Below, piece after piece: positions 24,546 through 33,638 of a DNA stretch of 46,097 bases. The DNA comes from Paractinoplanes tereljensis (GTDB lineage Bacteria > Actinomycetota > Actinomycetes > Mycobacteriales > Micromonosporaceae). The stretch spans positions 1 to 46,097 of the forward strand of contig NZ_BOMY01000011.1 in assembly GCF_016862435.1 (NCBI RefSeq). Direction: 5' to 3'. The notes beneath the pieces are model-generated. The model ran no database searches. It had not been told where the DNA came from and saw only the letters and a list, made by a program, of their open reading frames with translations. A program made the position numbers and the translations under genes. How positions within the stretch are numbered: the first letter of the stretch is position 1; each line of letters opens with the position of its first letter.

Positions 24546-25427
24546 GTGACCGAGGTCCATCACTTCACCTACGGGGTCTTCAACCCGATAGCCGCGTACC
24601 TACTGGCCTTTATGGGCTCGTTCTTCGGGCTGCTCTGCACGGCGCGGGCCCGGGACGCCCGGACCCGCGGCCGGCGCACCCGGTGGCTGAGCATCGCCGC
24701 GTTCGCGATCGGCGGCGGCGCCATCTGGCTCATGCACTTCACCGCCATGCTCGGCTTCGACGTGCCGGCCAGCCCGGTCCGGTTCGACATCGCCATGACC
24801 CTGGCCAGCCTGCTGTTCGCGGTCGTCGCGGTCGGCCTCGGCCTGATGATCGTCGGGCACGGTCCCCGACGGCTGTCCCGGGTGATCGGCGCCGGCCTGC
24901 TGACCGGCGGCGGCGTGCTGGCCATGCACTACAGCGGCATGGAGGCCATGCACGTGGCCGGCACCATCCACTACAACCTGGCCCTGGTGGTCGCGTCGGC
25001 GATCATCGCGGTGGTGGCGTCCTCGGTGGCGCTCTGGTTCGCCATCTCGGTGCGCGGCTGGGCCCCGGTCATCGGCGCCGCGGCCATCATGGGCATCGCG
25101 GTGTGCGGCATGCACTACACCGGCATGGCGGCCATGACGGTGAGCCTCAATCCCGGGCTGGTGGAGGTGCACGGCATCCGGCCGCTCACCATGATCGTGC
25201 CGATCATGCTGATCACCGCGGCCACCATCGTCGGGGTGGCGCTGAGCGCGCTGCAGGCGATGACCGAGGAGGAGTTCACCGACGGCGCCGGCACCCCCAA
25301 GCGGGGCGTGCACGCCGAGAACAACCCGTGGTCACTCAAGCAGGCGTCAATGGCCACTCCCGCGCGCCGTCCGTCACCTCGGCCGGGCCCGGTGCGGTCG
25401 ACAACCAACGGGGAATCACTAGTCTGA
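24546..25427 (+). CDS. MHYT-domain membrane sensor without output domain
   Basis: A 293-residue integral membrane protein with about seven helices. The three MHYT-type motifs are MHFT (63-66), MHYS (127-130) and MHYT (189-192), proposed ligands for copper sensing O2, CO or NO. MHYT domains are normally fused to GGDEF/EAL or kinase modules. Here the C-terminus (about 245-293) is only a short polar tail, so the sensor must act through a partner. The next gene, an HD hydrolase, starts 5 bp later. GTG start with GCGAGG upstream. Confidence 0.88.
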   Translation: MTEVHHFTYGVFNPIAAYLLAFMGSFFGLLCTARARDARTRGRRTRWLSIAAFAIGGGAIWLMHFTAMLGFDVPASPVRFDIAMTLASLLFAVVAVGLGLMIVGHGPRRLSRVIGAGLLTGGGVLAMHYSGMEAMHVAGTIHYNLALVVASAIIAVVASSVALWFAISVRGWAPVIGAAAIMGIAVCGMHYTGMAAMTVSLNPGLVEVHGIRPLTMIVPIMLITAATIVGVALSALQAMTEEEFTDGAGTPKRGVHAENNPWSLKQASMATPARRPSPRPGPVRSTTNGESLV

Positions 25428-25432
25428 TCGAC

Positions 25433-26149
25433 ATGGCGACCCGGATGCTGTTGTCGATGCCACTGCATGCGATCACCGAGGTCTACGGCGAGGCGGGGCT
25501 GCGCGAGCGCTTCCTCCTGGAGATCGACTCCTTCCCGCCCGGAGAAGCCGCTCAACTGGTCTCCGCCCTCGACCTCGCCGCCAAACTGCACGCCGAGGAC
25601 CGCCGGGTCCGCGAGCCGTACCTGAACCATCTGCTCCGGGTCGCCATCCGCATCATCAAGTACTACGGGGTGCGGGACGTCGACGTGCTGACCGCGGCGC
25701 TGCTGCACGACGCCGTCGAGGACCACCCGGCCGAGTTGGGCATGCTCGCCGACGGCAGCCACCAGGAGTTGACCGAGGCGGCGATCGCCGAGCTGGCCCG
25801 CCGGTTCAACCCCCGGGTGTCCGAGCTGGTCCGCTCGGTCACCAACCCGGAGTACGACCCGGACCGCGACCGCCACGAGCAGTACCGCGAGCACGTGGCG
25901 ACGAGCCTCGAACACGACCCGTGGGCTCGGGTGATCAAGCTCTCCGACTTCACCGACAACGGGGTGGGGGTGGTGCACACCACCGCCGAGAAGGCTTACT
26001 CGTCGGCCACGAAGTACCGTCCGCTCGTGCCCAAGCTGCGCGAACTGGCCGGGCGGCCGGACACCCCGCTGTCGCTGGCGGCCAAGGACCACATCCTCGA
26101 TCAGCTCGACCTGGCGGAGGAGCGGTTCGCCGCGATTCTGGACGATTAA
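25433..26149 (+). CDS. RelA/SpoT-like HD hydrolase (small alarmone hydrolase-like)
   Basis: A 238-residue HD-domain protein. The metal ligands are H66, H92-D93 (LLHDAVED) and D172 (KLSDFTDN), with the E96-D97 pair typical of the RelA/SpoT hydrolase HD_4 domain. There is no synthetase or TGS domain, so the best match is a small alarmone hydrolase or a related nucleotide phosphohydrolase. Downstream of MHYT with 5 bp spacing: the pair may couple a gas/redox signal to alarmone level (inference). Confidence 0.82.
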   Translation: MATRMLLSMPLHAITEVYGEAGLRERFLLEIDSFPPGEAAQLVSALDLAAKLHAEDRRVREPYLNHLLRVAIRIIKYYGVRDVDVLTAALLHDAVEDHPAELGMLADGSHQELTEAAIAELARRFNPRVSELVRSVTNPEYDPDRDRHEQYREHVATSLEHDPWARVIKLSDFTDNGVGVVHTTAEKAYSSATKYRPLVPKLRELAGRPDTPLSLAAKDHILDQLDLAEERFAAILDD

Positions 26150-26158
26150 TCTGGCGAC

Positions 26159-27769
26159 ATGCCCAACGACTGGTGGCGTGAAGCCGTCATCTACCAGGTC
26201 TATCCCCGCTCCTTCGCCGACAGCGACGGCGACGGCATGGGAGACCTGCCCGGCATCACCGGGCGCCTGCCGCACCTCAAGCAGCTCGGCATCGACGCCG
26301 TCTGGCTGTCACCGTTCTATCCCTCGCCGCAGCACGACGCCGGTTACGACGTCGCCGACTACCGCTCGGTCGATCCGCGCTTCGGCGACCTCGGCGACGC
26401 CGACAAGCTGATCAGCGAGGCGCACCATCTGGGCCTGAAGTTCATCGTCGATCTGGTGCCCAACCACACGTCCAGCGAGCACGTCTGGTTCCAGGCCGCC
26501 CTCGCCGCCGCGCCGGGCAGCCCCGAGCGGGAGCGCTACATCTTCCGGGACGGCCGGGGCGACCAGCCACCCAACTCCTGGACCAGCATGTTCGGCGGCT
26601 CCGCCTGGGAGCGGGTGCCGGACGGCCAGTGGTACCTGCACCTGTTCGACGTCTCCCAGCCCGACCTCAACTGGGGCAACCCGGAGGTGCGCGCCGAGTT
26701 CCTCGACATCCTGCGGTTCTGGCTGGACCGTGGCGTCGACGGGTTCCGGGTCGACGTGGCGCACGGCCTGATCAAGGAGGAGACCCTCGCCGAGTGGACG
26801 CAGCCCTCGGCGATCCTCGGCGGCCTCGACCCGGTCGGCCCGCGGCCGCCGATGTGGGACCAGGACGGCGTACACGAGGTCTACCGCGATTGGCGGGCGG
26901 TCCTCGACGAATACCAGCCCGCCCGGATCCTGGTGGCCGAGGCGTGGGTGGCACCGGCCGACCGGCTGGCCCGTTACGTGCGCCCCGACGAGATGCACCA
27001 GGCGTTCAACTTCGAATACCTGGAAGCCGCCTGGCGCGCCGCCGACCTGCGCCGGGTGATCACCTCGACGATGGCCGCCAACGATTCGGTCGGCGCGCCC
27101 ACCACCTGGGTGCTGTCGAACCACGACGTGGTGCGGCATGCGACCCGGCTCGGCTACCCGGTCGGCAGCGGCCGGACGAACGGCATCGGCGCCGCGGATC
27201 CGCAACCCGACACCGCGCTGGGCCTGCGCCGGGCCCGGGCGGCCACGCTGCAGATGCTGGCCCTGCCCGGTTCGGCCTACCTCTACCAGGGTGAGGAGCT
27301 GGGGCTGCCGGAGCACACCACGATGCCGGACGACGCGCGCGAGGACCCGACCTGGAAGCGGTCCGGCCACACCGAGCGGGGCCGGGACGGCTGCCGGGTG
27401 CCGATCCCGTGGGAGGCCGACGCACCCTCGTACGGCTTCGGCCCGGCCGACGCGAGCTGGCTGCCGCAGCCGGCCACCTGGGCCGAGTACGCACTGGACC
27501 GCCAGGCCGGGGTGCCCGGATCGACCTGGGAGCTGTACCGCCGGGCGCTGGCGATCCGGACGGAGCACCAGCTCGGGCACGGCTCGCTGACCTGGCAGGA
27601 AACATCGTCGGACGCGCTCGCCTTCCGCAACGGCGACGTGCTGGTGATGACCAACTTCGGCCAGTCCGCGGTGGCGTTACCGGCCGGGGCTCGGGTCCTG
27701 CTCACGAGCGAGCCTCTCGACGCCGACGGCCGGCTCCCCGCCGACGTCACCGTCTGGGCGGTCGTCTGA
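26159..27769 (+). CDS. GH13 alpha-glucosidase (oligo-1,6-glucosidase type)
   Basis: A 536-residue cytosolic enzyme of glycoside hydrolase family 13. Catalytic nucleophile D199 in GFRVDVAHG, acid/base E261 in VAEAW, transition-state stabiliser D323 in SNHDV, plus IVDLVPNHTS. It hydrolyses alpha-glucosidic bonds of short sugars. No signal peptide. The C-terminal 93 bp overlap the convergent MFS gene, an unusually long overlap, and the C-terminal beta-domain reads normally to the end. Confidence 0.9.
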   Translation: MPNDWWREAVIYQVYPRSFADSDGDGMGDLPGITGRLPHLKQLGIDAVWLSPFYPSPQHDAGYDVADYRSVDPRFGDLGDADKLISEAHHLGLKFIVDLVPNHTSSEHVWFQAALAAAPGSPERERYIFRDGRGDQPPNSWTSMFGGSAWERVPDGQWYLHLFDVSQPDLNWGNPEVRAEFLDILRFWLDRGVDGFRVDVAHGLIKEETLAEWTQPSAILGGLDPVGPRPPMWDQDGVHEVYRDWRAVLDEYQPARILVAEAWVAPADRLARYVRPDEMHQAFNFEYLEAAWRAADLRRVITSTMAANDSVGAPTTWVLSNHDVVRHATRLGYPVGSGRTNGIGAADPQPDTALGLRRARAATLQMLALPGSAYLYQGEELGLPEHTTMPDDAREDPTWKRSGHTERGRDGCRVPIPWEADAPSYGFGPADASWLPQPATWAEYALDRQAGVPGSTWELYRRALAIRTEHQLGHGSLTWQETSSDALAFRNGDVLVMTNFGQSAVALPAGARVLLTSEPLDADGRLPADVTVWAVV

Positions 27770-29140
27770 GGTTCCGGCCGCGGCCAGCAGGGCGGTGTGC
27801 GTATCGGTCATGTCCTTCGCCACCGTCCTGCTCGCCAGCCAGAACATCACCCCGGTCGGCACCCAGAAGAACTGGAAGCCGGCCAGCCCGACCGCGTAGT
27901 TGAGGGGCGGCGGGAACGCGCCGGCCAGGGCCCGGAAGACCACCGCCACCATCGCGTTGCCGCCGGCCCGGCCGAAGCCGTTGACCAGGTTGCCGAGGCT
28001 GTAGACGGTGCCCCGGTGCTCGGGTGGGTTCACGTCGGCGATCAGGGCGAACCAGTTCGGCGAGTTCGCCGACGTGAGCATCAGCGCGAACACCGCGGTG
28101 GCCAGGCACAGCCCGACCGACGGTTCGGTGAAGACGTCGATCAGCACGGCCCGGATGACGGTGCCGGAACCGGCCCCGTCCGGCACGTCGATGGTCATCG
28201 GGACGAAGAACAGCACGACGTAGAACGGCACGGCGGCGAGCACGCCGACGCTCGCGACCAGGGCCCGGCCCCGGGGCGTACGCCGTTGCAGCCGGTCGCC
28301 GGCCAGCCCGCCCAGGATGCTCAGCGCGCCGCCGAGCTGGAACAGGGTGGCGAAGACGCTGCCGATCAGCACCGCGGTGCCGGCCGTGTAGCCCTGGTCC
28401 TCGGCCCGGGCCTGGAACAGCACCGGCAACCACACCAGCGAGCCCAGCGCGATCTGCGCGGTGGCCCCCTGCAGGATCAGCCAGATGTTGGTGCGCCGGC
28501 CGAGGATCACCGGCAGGTCCCCGGTGTGGATCCGCTCGTCGTAGTCGATCCCGGCCAGTTCCGGCTGGCTGTCGCCGCGCGGCACGTTGTAGGTGAACAG
28601 GTAGGCGACCGTGGCGACCACCCCGGCGGCCGCGGTGACCAGGAACGGCTCCCGCCAGTTGGCGTGCCCGAGCAGGCCGCCCAGCATGGTGCCGGCCAGC
28701 GTGCCGACGCCCTGGGACAGCCCCCAGAAGCTCATCACCAGGCCGCGCCGCTTCGGTGAGATCAGGTCGCTGACCACCGCGAAGCTGACCGACGCGACGG
28801 CGCCGAGGCCGAACGCCGCGACCACCTGGGCGAGCAGGAACGAGGAGTAGCTGTCGGCCAGGCCGGACCAGACCGTGCCGGCCACCCAGATCGCGGTGCC
28901 GACGATCAGCACCGGTTTACGGTCGGTGCGATCGCCGGCGTACGCGAATCCGATCGCCGCCACCGCGCTGATCAGGAACATGGTCGTGGTGGCCAGCGCG
29001 ATGTGGCCCTTACCGACGCCCAGCGAGTCGCCGATGCTGCCGTAGAGCGGCGGCACCAGCCCGATCGCCACGTTGTCCAGCGACGCCAGGATCACGAAGA
29101 CCGCGACGCTGTACACCCGGTGCGCCGGGCCGCCCTTCAT
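27677..29140 (-). CDS. MFS transporter in the xylose operon
   Basis: A 487-residue 12-helix carrier with motif A (GDRTDRKPV) and GLSQGVGTLAGTMLGG. It follows xylB with overlapping stop/start (TGATG), so it belongs to the xylA-xylB transcript. It is not an obvious XylE-type proton symporter, and the substrate could be xylose, a xyloside or another sugar. The last 30 residues are polar and lie antisense to the alpha-glucosidase gene. A GTG at 29143 is an alternative start. Confidence 0.82.
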   Translation of the reverse strand: MKGGPAHRVYSVAVFVILASLDNVAIGLVPPLYGSIGDSLGVGKGHIALATTTMFLISAVAAIGFAYAGDRTDRKPVLIVGTAIWVAGTVWSGLADSYSSFLLAQVVAAFGLGAVASVSFAVVSDLISPKRRGLVMSFWGLSQGVGTLAGTMLGGLLGHANWREPFLVTAAAGVVATVAYLFTYNVPRGDSQPELAGIDYDERIHTGDLPVILGRRTNIWLILQGATAQIALGSLVWLPVLFQARAEDQGYTAGTAVLIGSVFATLFQLGGALSILGGLAGDRLQRRTPRGRALVASVGVLAAVPFYVVLFFVPMTIDVPDGAGSGTVIRAVLIDVFTEPSVGLCLATAVFALMLTSANSPNWFALIADVNPPEHRGTVYSLGNLVNGFGRAGGNAMVAVVFRALAGAFPPPLNYAVGLAGFQFFWVPTGVMFWLASRTVAKDMTDTHTALLAAAGTSDDRPDGDVGGEPAVGVERLAREQDPSPGR

Positions 29141-30528
29141 CACCGGAGAAGGTTAGCGACCTTTTGGTACTGCTCCCGAATCTGCGGGACGGCCACCGCC
29201 TCGTACGCCTCCGGGGGTTCGGCCGACCAGGCCGGCGGTTCGTCGCCGCCGAGCGCGATCCAGGCGGCCTGGCGGGCCGCGCCGTCCGCCACATACTCCC
29301 CCGGGGGCGGGACCAGGACCGGCAGGCCGAACAGCTCGGGGGCGATCCGGCGGACCGCCTCGCTGCGGGCGCCGCCGCCGACCAGCACGATGCGGTTGGC
29401 CTCGGCGCCGCGCTCGACCAGGGCGTCGAGACCGGCGGCGAGGGCGCAGAGCATGCCCTCGACCGCGGCCCGGGCCAGGTGGGCCGGGTCGGAGGTCTTC
29501 AGCGTGAGGCCGTGCAGCGAACCGGTCGCGTCCGGCAGGTTGGGGGTGCGCTCGCCCTCCAGGTAGGGGATCAGCACCAGGCCGTCGGCCCCGGGCGGCG
29601 CGGTCAGCGCGAGCCGGGACAGTTCGTCGTGGTCGACGCCGAGCAGCTTGGTCGCGGCGTCGAGCACCCGGGCCGCGTTGAGCGTCACCACGATCGGCAG
29701 GAACCGGCCGGTGACGTCGGCGAAGCCGGCCACCGTGCCGCTCGGGTCGTCCGGGGACACCTCGGCCGAGACGAAGACCGTGCCCGAGGTGCCGATCGAG
29801 ACGACCACGTCGCCCGGGCCGGCGCCGGTGCCGAACAGCGCGGCCGCGTTGTCGCCGGCGCCCGGGCCGAGCGGTGCGCCGTTGGGCAGGTGACCCGCGA
29901 TGCCGGTCGGGCCGAGCACCTCGGGGGTCTTGATCAGGCGCCCGAAGCCCAGCTCGAGCAGGTCGGGACGGTACTGGTTGGTCTTGGCCGACCAGTACAG
30001 TGTGCCGCTGGCGTCGCTGCGGTCGGTCTTGATCGTGTTGATGTCGGTCGACCCGGAGAGCTTCCAGGTCAGCCAGTCGTGCGGCAGGCAGACCGCCGCG
30101 ACCCGGGCCGCGTTGGCCGGCTCATTCCGGGCCAGCCAGCGCAGCTTGGTCAGGGTGAAGCTGGCGACCGGGACGATGCCGACCGCGTCGGCCCATTTCT
30201 CCCCGCCGCCCAGCTCCTGGATCAGATCGGCGGCCGCCCCGGCGCTGCGGGTGTCGTTCCACAGCAGCGCCGGGCGGACCACCTCGCCGTTCTCGTCGAG
30301 CACCACCATGCCGTGCTGCTGGCCGGCCACCGAGGCGGCGGCCACGTCGTCCAGGCCACCGGCCTGCTCGATCGCTTCCTGCAGCGCGGCCCACCAGGCG
30401 TCCGGATGCACCTCGGTGCCGTCCGGATGCGCGGCCCGGCCCTGCCGGACCAGCTTGCCGGTCTCCGCGTCGCGGATGACCACCTTGCAGGACTGGGTGG
30501 AGCTGTCGATCCCGGCTACGAGAGTCAT
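29140..30528 (-). CDS. xylB: Xylulokinase
   Basis: A 462-residue FGGY kinase that phosphorylates D-xylulose. [14 protein letters not shown] is the phosphate-1 loop; AGQQHGMV and WNDTRS contain substrate contacts. IGTSGTVFV and [15 protein letters not shown] are the C-domain ATP motifs. Length is normal for XylB. The ATG at 30528 is chosen at the family N-terminus. It lies 20 bp after xylA in the operon, repressed by the divergent ROK protein in the usual model. Confidence 0.93.
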   Translation of the reverse strand: MTLVAGIDSSTQSCKVVIRDAETGKLVRQGRAAHPDGTEVHPDAWWAALQEAIEQAGGLDDVAAASVAGQQHGMVVLDENGEVVRPALLWNDTRSAGAAADLIQELGGGEKWADAVGIVPVASFTLTKLRWLARNEPANAARVAAVCLPHDWLTWKLSGSTDINTIKTDRSDASGTLYWSAKTNQYRPDLLELGFGRLIKTPEVLGPTGIAGHLPNGAPLGPGAGDNAAALFGTGAGPGDVVVSIGTSGTVFVSAEVSPDDPSGTVAGFADVTGRFLPIVVTLNAARVLDAATKLLGVDHDELSRLALTAPPGADGLVLIPYLEGERTPNLPDATGSLHGLTLKTSDPAHLARAAVEGMLCALAAGLDALVERGAEANRIVLVGGGARSEAVRRIAPELFGLPVLVPPPGEYVADGAARQAAWIALGGDEPPAWSAEPPEAYEAVAVPQIREQYQKVANLLR

Positions 30529-30548
30529 GTCTTCCCTTTGCTCGACGC

Positions 30549-31736
30549 TCAGCTGGCGCGAAGAACGTGGTCGATGGCGAGCTGGTGCAGCTTCACGAAA
30601 CCGTAGCCCTGGGCGCCGACCGCGTCGACGTCGAAGTCTTCCCAGGCGCTCTTGTCGGCGAGCAGGTCCTGGTAGGTCTCGCCGGCGTTCAGCGTGGGCT
30701 GGGCCAGGTCGAGAACCTTGCTCTCGGCCAGGGCGGCCTGCACCACCGGGTCGGCCCGGAACTCCTGCGCGCGCTCCTTGAGCAGCAGGTACATCCGCAT
30801 GTTGGCCTTGGCCGACTCCCACACCCCGGTGAAGTCCTCGGTGCGGGACGGCTTGTAGTCGAAGTGGCGCGGTCCGTCGTACTTCGGGCCGCCGCCGACC
30901 GGGCCGTTCTCCAGCAGGTCGACCAGGGCGAACGCGTTGAGCAGGTCGCCGTGGCCGAAGACCAGGTCCTGGTCGAACTTGACCGAGTGCTGGCCGTTCA
31001 GGTCGATGTGGAACAGCTTCTTGTGCCAGAGCGCCTGCGCGATGCCCTGGAAGAAGTTGAGGTTGGACATCTGCTCGTGGCCGACCTCGGGGTTGATGCC
31101 GAACAGCTCGGGCCGCTCGAGTTCGTTGGTGAACGCGATGGCGTGCCCGAGGGTGGGCAGCAGGATGTCGCCGCGGGGCTCGTTCGGCTTCGGCTCGATG
31201 GCGAAGCGCAGGCCGTAGCCCTTGTCCTCGGAGTACTGCGCGAGGAGGTTGAGGCCCTCGCGGTAGCGGTCGAGCGCGGCGTAGATGTCCTTGGCCACGT
31301 CATATTCCGCGCCCTCGCGGCCGCCCCACAGCACGAAGGTCTTGGCGCCCAGCTCGGCGGCGAGGTCGACCTGGCGGAGGATCTTGCGCAGCGCGTAACG
31401 CCGGACCGAGCGGTCGTTGCTGGTGAACGCGCCGTCCTTGAACACCGGGTGGGTGAAGGTGTTGGTGGTGACCATCGGGACGACCAGGCCGGTCTCCTCG
31501 AGGGCCTTCTTGAACCCGGCCAGGATCGAGTCGCGAGTCGCCGCGTCGGAGCCGAACGGGATCAGGTCGTCGTCGTGGAACGTCAGGCCGTAGGCGCCGA
31601 GCTCGGAGAGCTTGTGCACCGCTTCGACCGGGTCGAGCTCGGGGCGGGTGGCGTCACCGAAGGCGTCGCGCGCCTGCCACCCGATCGTCCAGAGGCCGAA
31701 GGTGAATTTGTCTTCGCGTGTGGGCTGGACCGGCAC
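30549..31736 (-). CDS. xylA: Xylose isomerase
   Basis: A 395-residue enzyme converting D-xylose to D-xylulose. It is the short actinobacterial (class I) type: [11 protein letters not shown] at the N-terminus, catalytic His/Asp in [12 protein letters not shown], metal ligands in [31 protein letters not shown] and HFDYKP. The GTG at 31736 is chosen because GGAGG lies 5 nt upstream; the ORF opens four codons earlier. Confidence 0.95.
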   Translation of the reverse strand: MPVQPTREDKFTFGLWTIGWQARDAFGDATRPELDPVEAVHKLSELGAYGLTFHDDDLIPFGSDAATRDSILAGFKKALEETGLVVPMVTTNTFTHPVFKDGAFTSNDRSVRRYALRKILRQVDLAAELGAKTFVLWGGREGAEYDVAKDIYAALDRYREGLNLLAQYSEDKGYGLRFAIEPKPNEPRGDILLPTLGHAIAFTNELERPELFGINPEVGHEQMSNLNFFQGIAQALWHKKLFHIDLNGQHSVKFDQDLVFGHGDLLNAFALVDLLENGPVGGGPKYDGPRHFDYKPSRTEDFTGVWESAKANMRMYLLLKERAQEFRADPVVQAALAESKVLDLAQPTLNAGETYQDLLADKSAWEDFDVDAVGAQGYGFVKLHQLAIDHVLRAS

Positions 31737-31810
31737 GGTTACCTCCACGTAACAAGTGGGATTTGTTTATTGGTTGAATTATTTGGAGCCCGTGTGGCAT
31801 TGTCAAGGGC
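31737..31810. promoter_or_regulatory. AT-rich xyl operator region
   Basis: A 74-bp divergent region with an AT-rich island at 31759-31786. Direct repeats ATTTG occur at 31761-31765 and 31781-31785, and TTTATTGG is echoed by TTATTTGG. This is the only place a ROK repressor could bind to control both xylA-xylB and itself. Confidence 0.6.
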
Positions 31811-32944
31811 GTGACGGGCCGGATCATGACTGCCTCGGGGACTCCCGTGCGGCAATCAAGCGTGCGCGCCCATAATCTCGCGCTGGTGCTGCGAACCGTG
31901 GCGAACAGCGCAGATCGGCCATCCCGGGCAGCGATTTCGCTGGCTACCGGCCTGACCCGGGCTACCGTGTCCGCTCTCGTCGACGACCTGATCGCGGGCG
32001 GCCTGCTCACCGAGCACGACCCGGCCCCGCGCACCGGAGCCGGTCGGCCGGCGGCCGGCCTGGCGCTGAGCCCGTCCGGCCCGGCCGGGCTCGGGCTGGA
32101 AATCAACGTCGACTACCTGGCCGCCTGCGTGGTCGACCTCACCGGCGACGTGCGTCACCGGTTCGTCACCCAGGGTGATCAACGGCCACTCTCCCCCAGC
32201 GCGTCGCTGGCCTCCCTCGGCGGGCTGGCGCTGCAGGCCCTGGAGGCGGCCTCGGCCGACGGCCTCGCCATCGCCGGGGCAGCCCTCGCGGTGCCCGGCC
32301 TGGTGGCGCCGAACGGCATCGTCCGGGTCGCGCCCAACCTCGACTGGCAGGACGTCGACGCGCCGGCCCTGTTCAACGTGCTGCCCGGCCTGAGCGATCT
32401 GCCCATCACCGTCGACAACGAGGCAAACCTGGCGGCCCTGGGCGAGCTGTGGGCCGACGGCGGCGAGCAGTCGTTCCTCTACGTCTCCGGCGAGATCGGC
32501 ATCGGCGCGGGCATCGTTCTCGGCGGCGAGCTCTATCGCGGTGGCCGGGGCTGGAGCGGCGAGATCGGGCACGTCACCGTCTATCCCGACGGCCGCCCGT
32601 GCCGCTGCGGCGCGAACGGCTGCCTGGAGCAGTACGCGGGCCAGGAACAGATCGCGGCCGACGCCGATCTGGCCGCCTCGGCCCTCGGCATCGCCCTGGC
32701 CGGGGTGATCAACCTGCTGGACATCTCGGTCATCGTGCTGGGCGGCACCTACGCGACGGAGTTCCCCCGGCTGCGCGCCGGGATCGAGGCCGAGCTGGCC
32801 CGCCGGGTGCTGACCGCCGGCCTGGCGCCGGTCACCCTGCGTGCCGCGGCGCTGGGCCCGGACGCCGCGATGCGCGGCGCCGCCGGCGCGGTGATCCAAG
32901 AGCTGATCGACGACCCGGCGGCTTTCCTGATGCGTACGCCGTAG
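31811..32944 (+). CDS. xylR: ROK-family transcriptional regulator, XylR-type
   Basis: A 377-residue repressor: N-terminal helix-turn-helix (about 20-75, RAAISLATGLTRATVSALVDDLI) and ROK sugar-binding domain with GEIGHVTVYPDGRPCRCGANGCLEQY, the zinc motif. Divergent from xylA. ROK regulators of this type release DNA on binding xylose. The GTG at 31811 or ATG at 31826 may start it. Symbol by context. Confidence 0.88.
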   Translation: MTGRIMTASGTPVRQSSVRAHNLALVLRTVANSADRPSRAAISLATGLTRATVSALVDDLIAGGLLTEHDPAPRTGAGRPAAGLALSPSGPAGLGLEINVDYLAACVVDLTGDVRHRFVTQGDQRPLSPSASLASLGGLALQALEAASADGLAIAGAALAVPGLVAPNGIVRVAPNLDWQDVDAPALFNVLPGLSDLPITVDNEANLAALGELWADGGEQSFLYVSGEIGIGAGIVLGGELYRGGRGWSGEIGHVTVYPDGRPCRCGANGCLEQYAGQEQIAADADLAASALGIALAGVINLLDISVIVLGGTYATEFPRLRAGIEAELARRVLTAGLAPVTLRAAALGPDAAMRGAAGAVIQELIDDPAAFLMRTP

Positions 32945-32969
32945 GAGCCGGCCAACCGCAAGCCTCGGG

Positions 32970-33449
32970 TTACGCGGTGCGGGCCGAGGCGGTGCCCTCG
33001 CCCGCGTTCTCGTCGGCGGCCGCCGTGGCGAACTCGGAGAGGCCGCGGAGCAGGGCGGCCCGGCCGGCACCGGACATCTTCTCCAGCGTCGCCGACAGGG
33101 TCAGGCGGCGGGTGCGGCGCAGTTCGGTCAGCAGGGACCGGGAGGACGGGGTCAGATAGAGCGCGATCTCGCGCCGGTCGGCCCGGCCGGGGACCCGCTC
33201 GACCATGCCGGAGGCGACCAGGCGATCGCAGAGGCGGCTGGCCGAGGAGAGCAGCATGTTCATCTCGGCGGCCAGGCCGCCCAGGTTGACACCCTCGGAG
33301 CGCTCGACCGTGAGCAGGGCGTTCAGCTGGGCCCAGGACAGCCGCGGGGTGACCTGCTCGCGTGCTTGGTCCCAAGCGGACAGCAAGGCTTGCGCAGCGT
33401 CGTCGATCGCCGCCGCGTGCATCGGGTCCGGGCCGTCGTGAACCGCCAT
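32970..33449 (-). CDS. MarR-family transcriptional regulator
   Basis: A 159-residue winged-helix protein. LGGLAAEMNMLLSSASRLCDRLVASGMVERVPGRADRREIALYLTPSS holds the recognition helix and wing with the conserved D-R-R-E. The ATG at 33449 (MAVHDGP) is chosen; the longer frame has no coding character. No target gene is adjacent. Convergent with xylR. Confidence 0.85.
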   Translation of the reverse strand: MAVHDGPDPMHAAAIDDAAQALLSAWDQAREQVTPRLSWAQLNALLTVERSEGVNLGGLAAEMNMLLSSASRLCDRLVASGMVERVPGRADRREIALYLTPSSRSLLTELRRTRRLTLSATLEKMSGAGRAALLRGLSEFATAAADENAGEGTASARTA

Positions 33450-33574
33450 GGTGCAGCAGAGACTACCCTGCGCCGGGCCCGGCGGGATGCTTGCGGGCCG
33501 TGCCGACGTACGGCGCCGCCGCGAGTCGCGGCACCCGGCCCGGCCACTTCCGGAAGCCGGCGTCCCGAGCGGCA

Positions 33575-33610
33575 GCAACGGCCGCTACCTCAATGGGTAA
33601 CGGCCGTTGC
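33575..33610. terminator. Hairpin terminator
   Basis: Stem GCAACGGCCG at 33575-33584 with CGGCCGTTGC at 33601-33610, extended by TACC/GGTA in the loop. It ends the VWA gene (minus) and shields the MarR gene. Confidence 0.75.
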
Positions 33611-33638
33611 CTCGTACGTCATGGGTGTTGGTTCGGGG

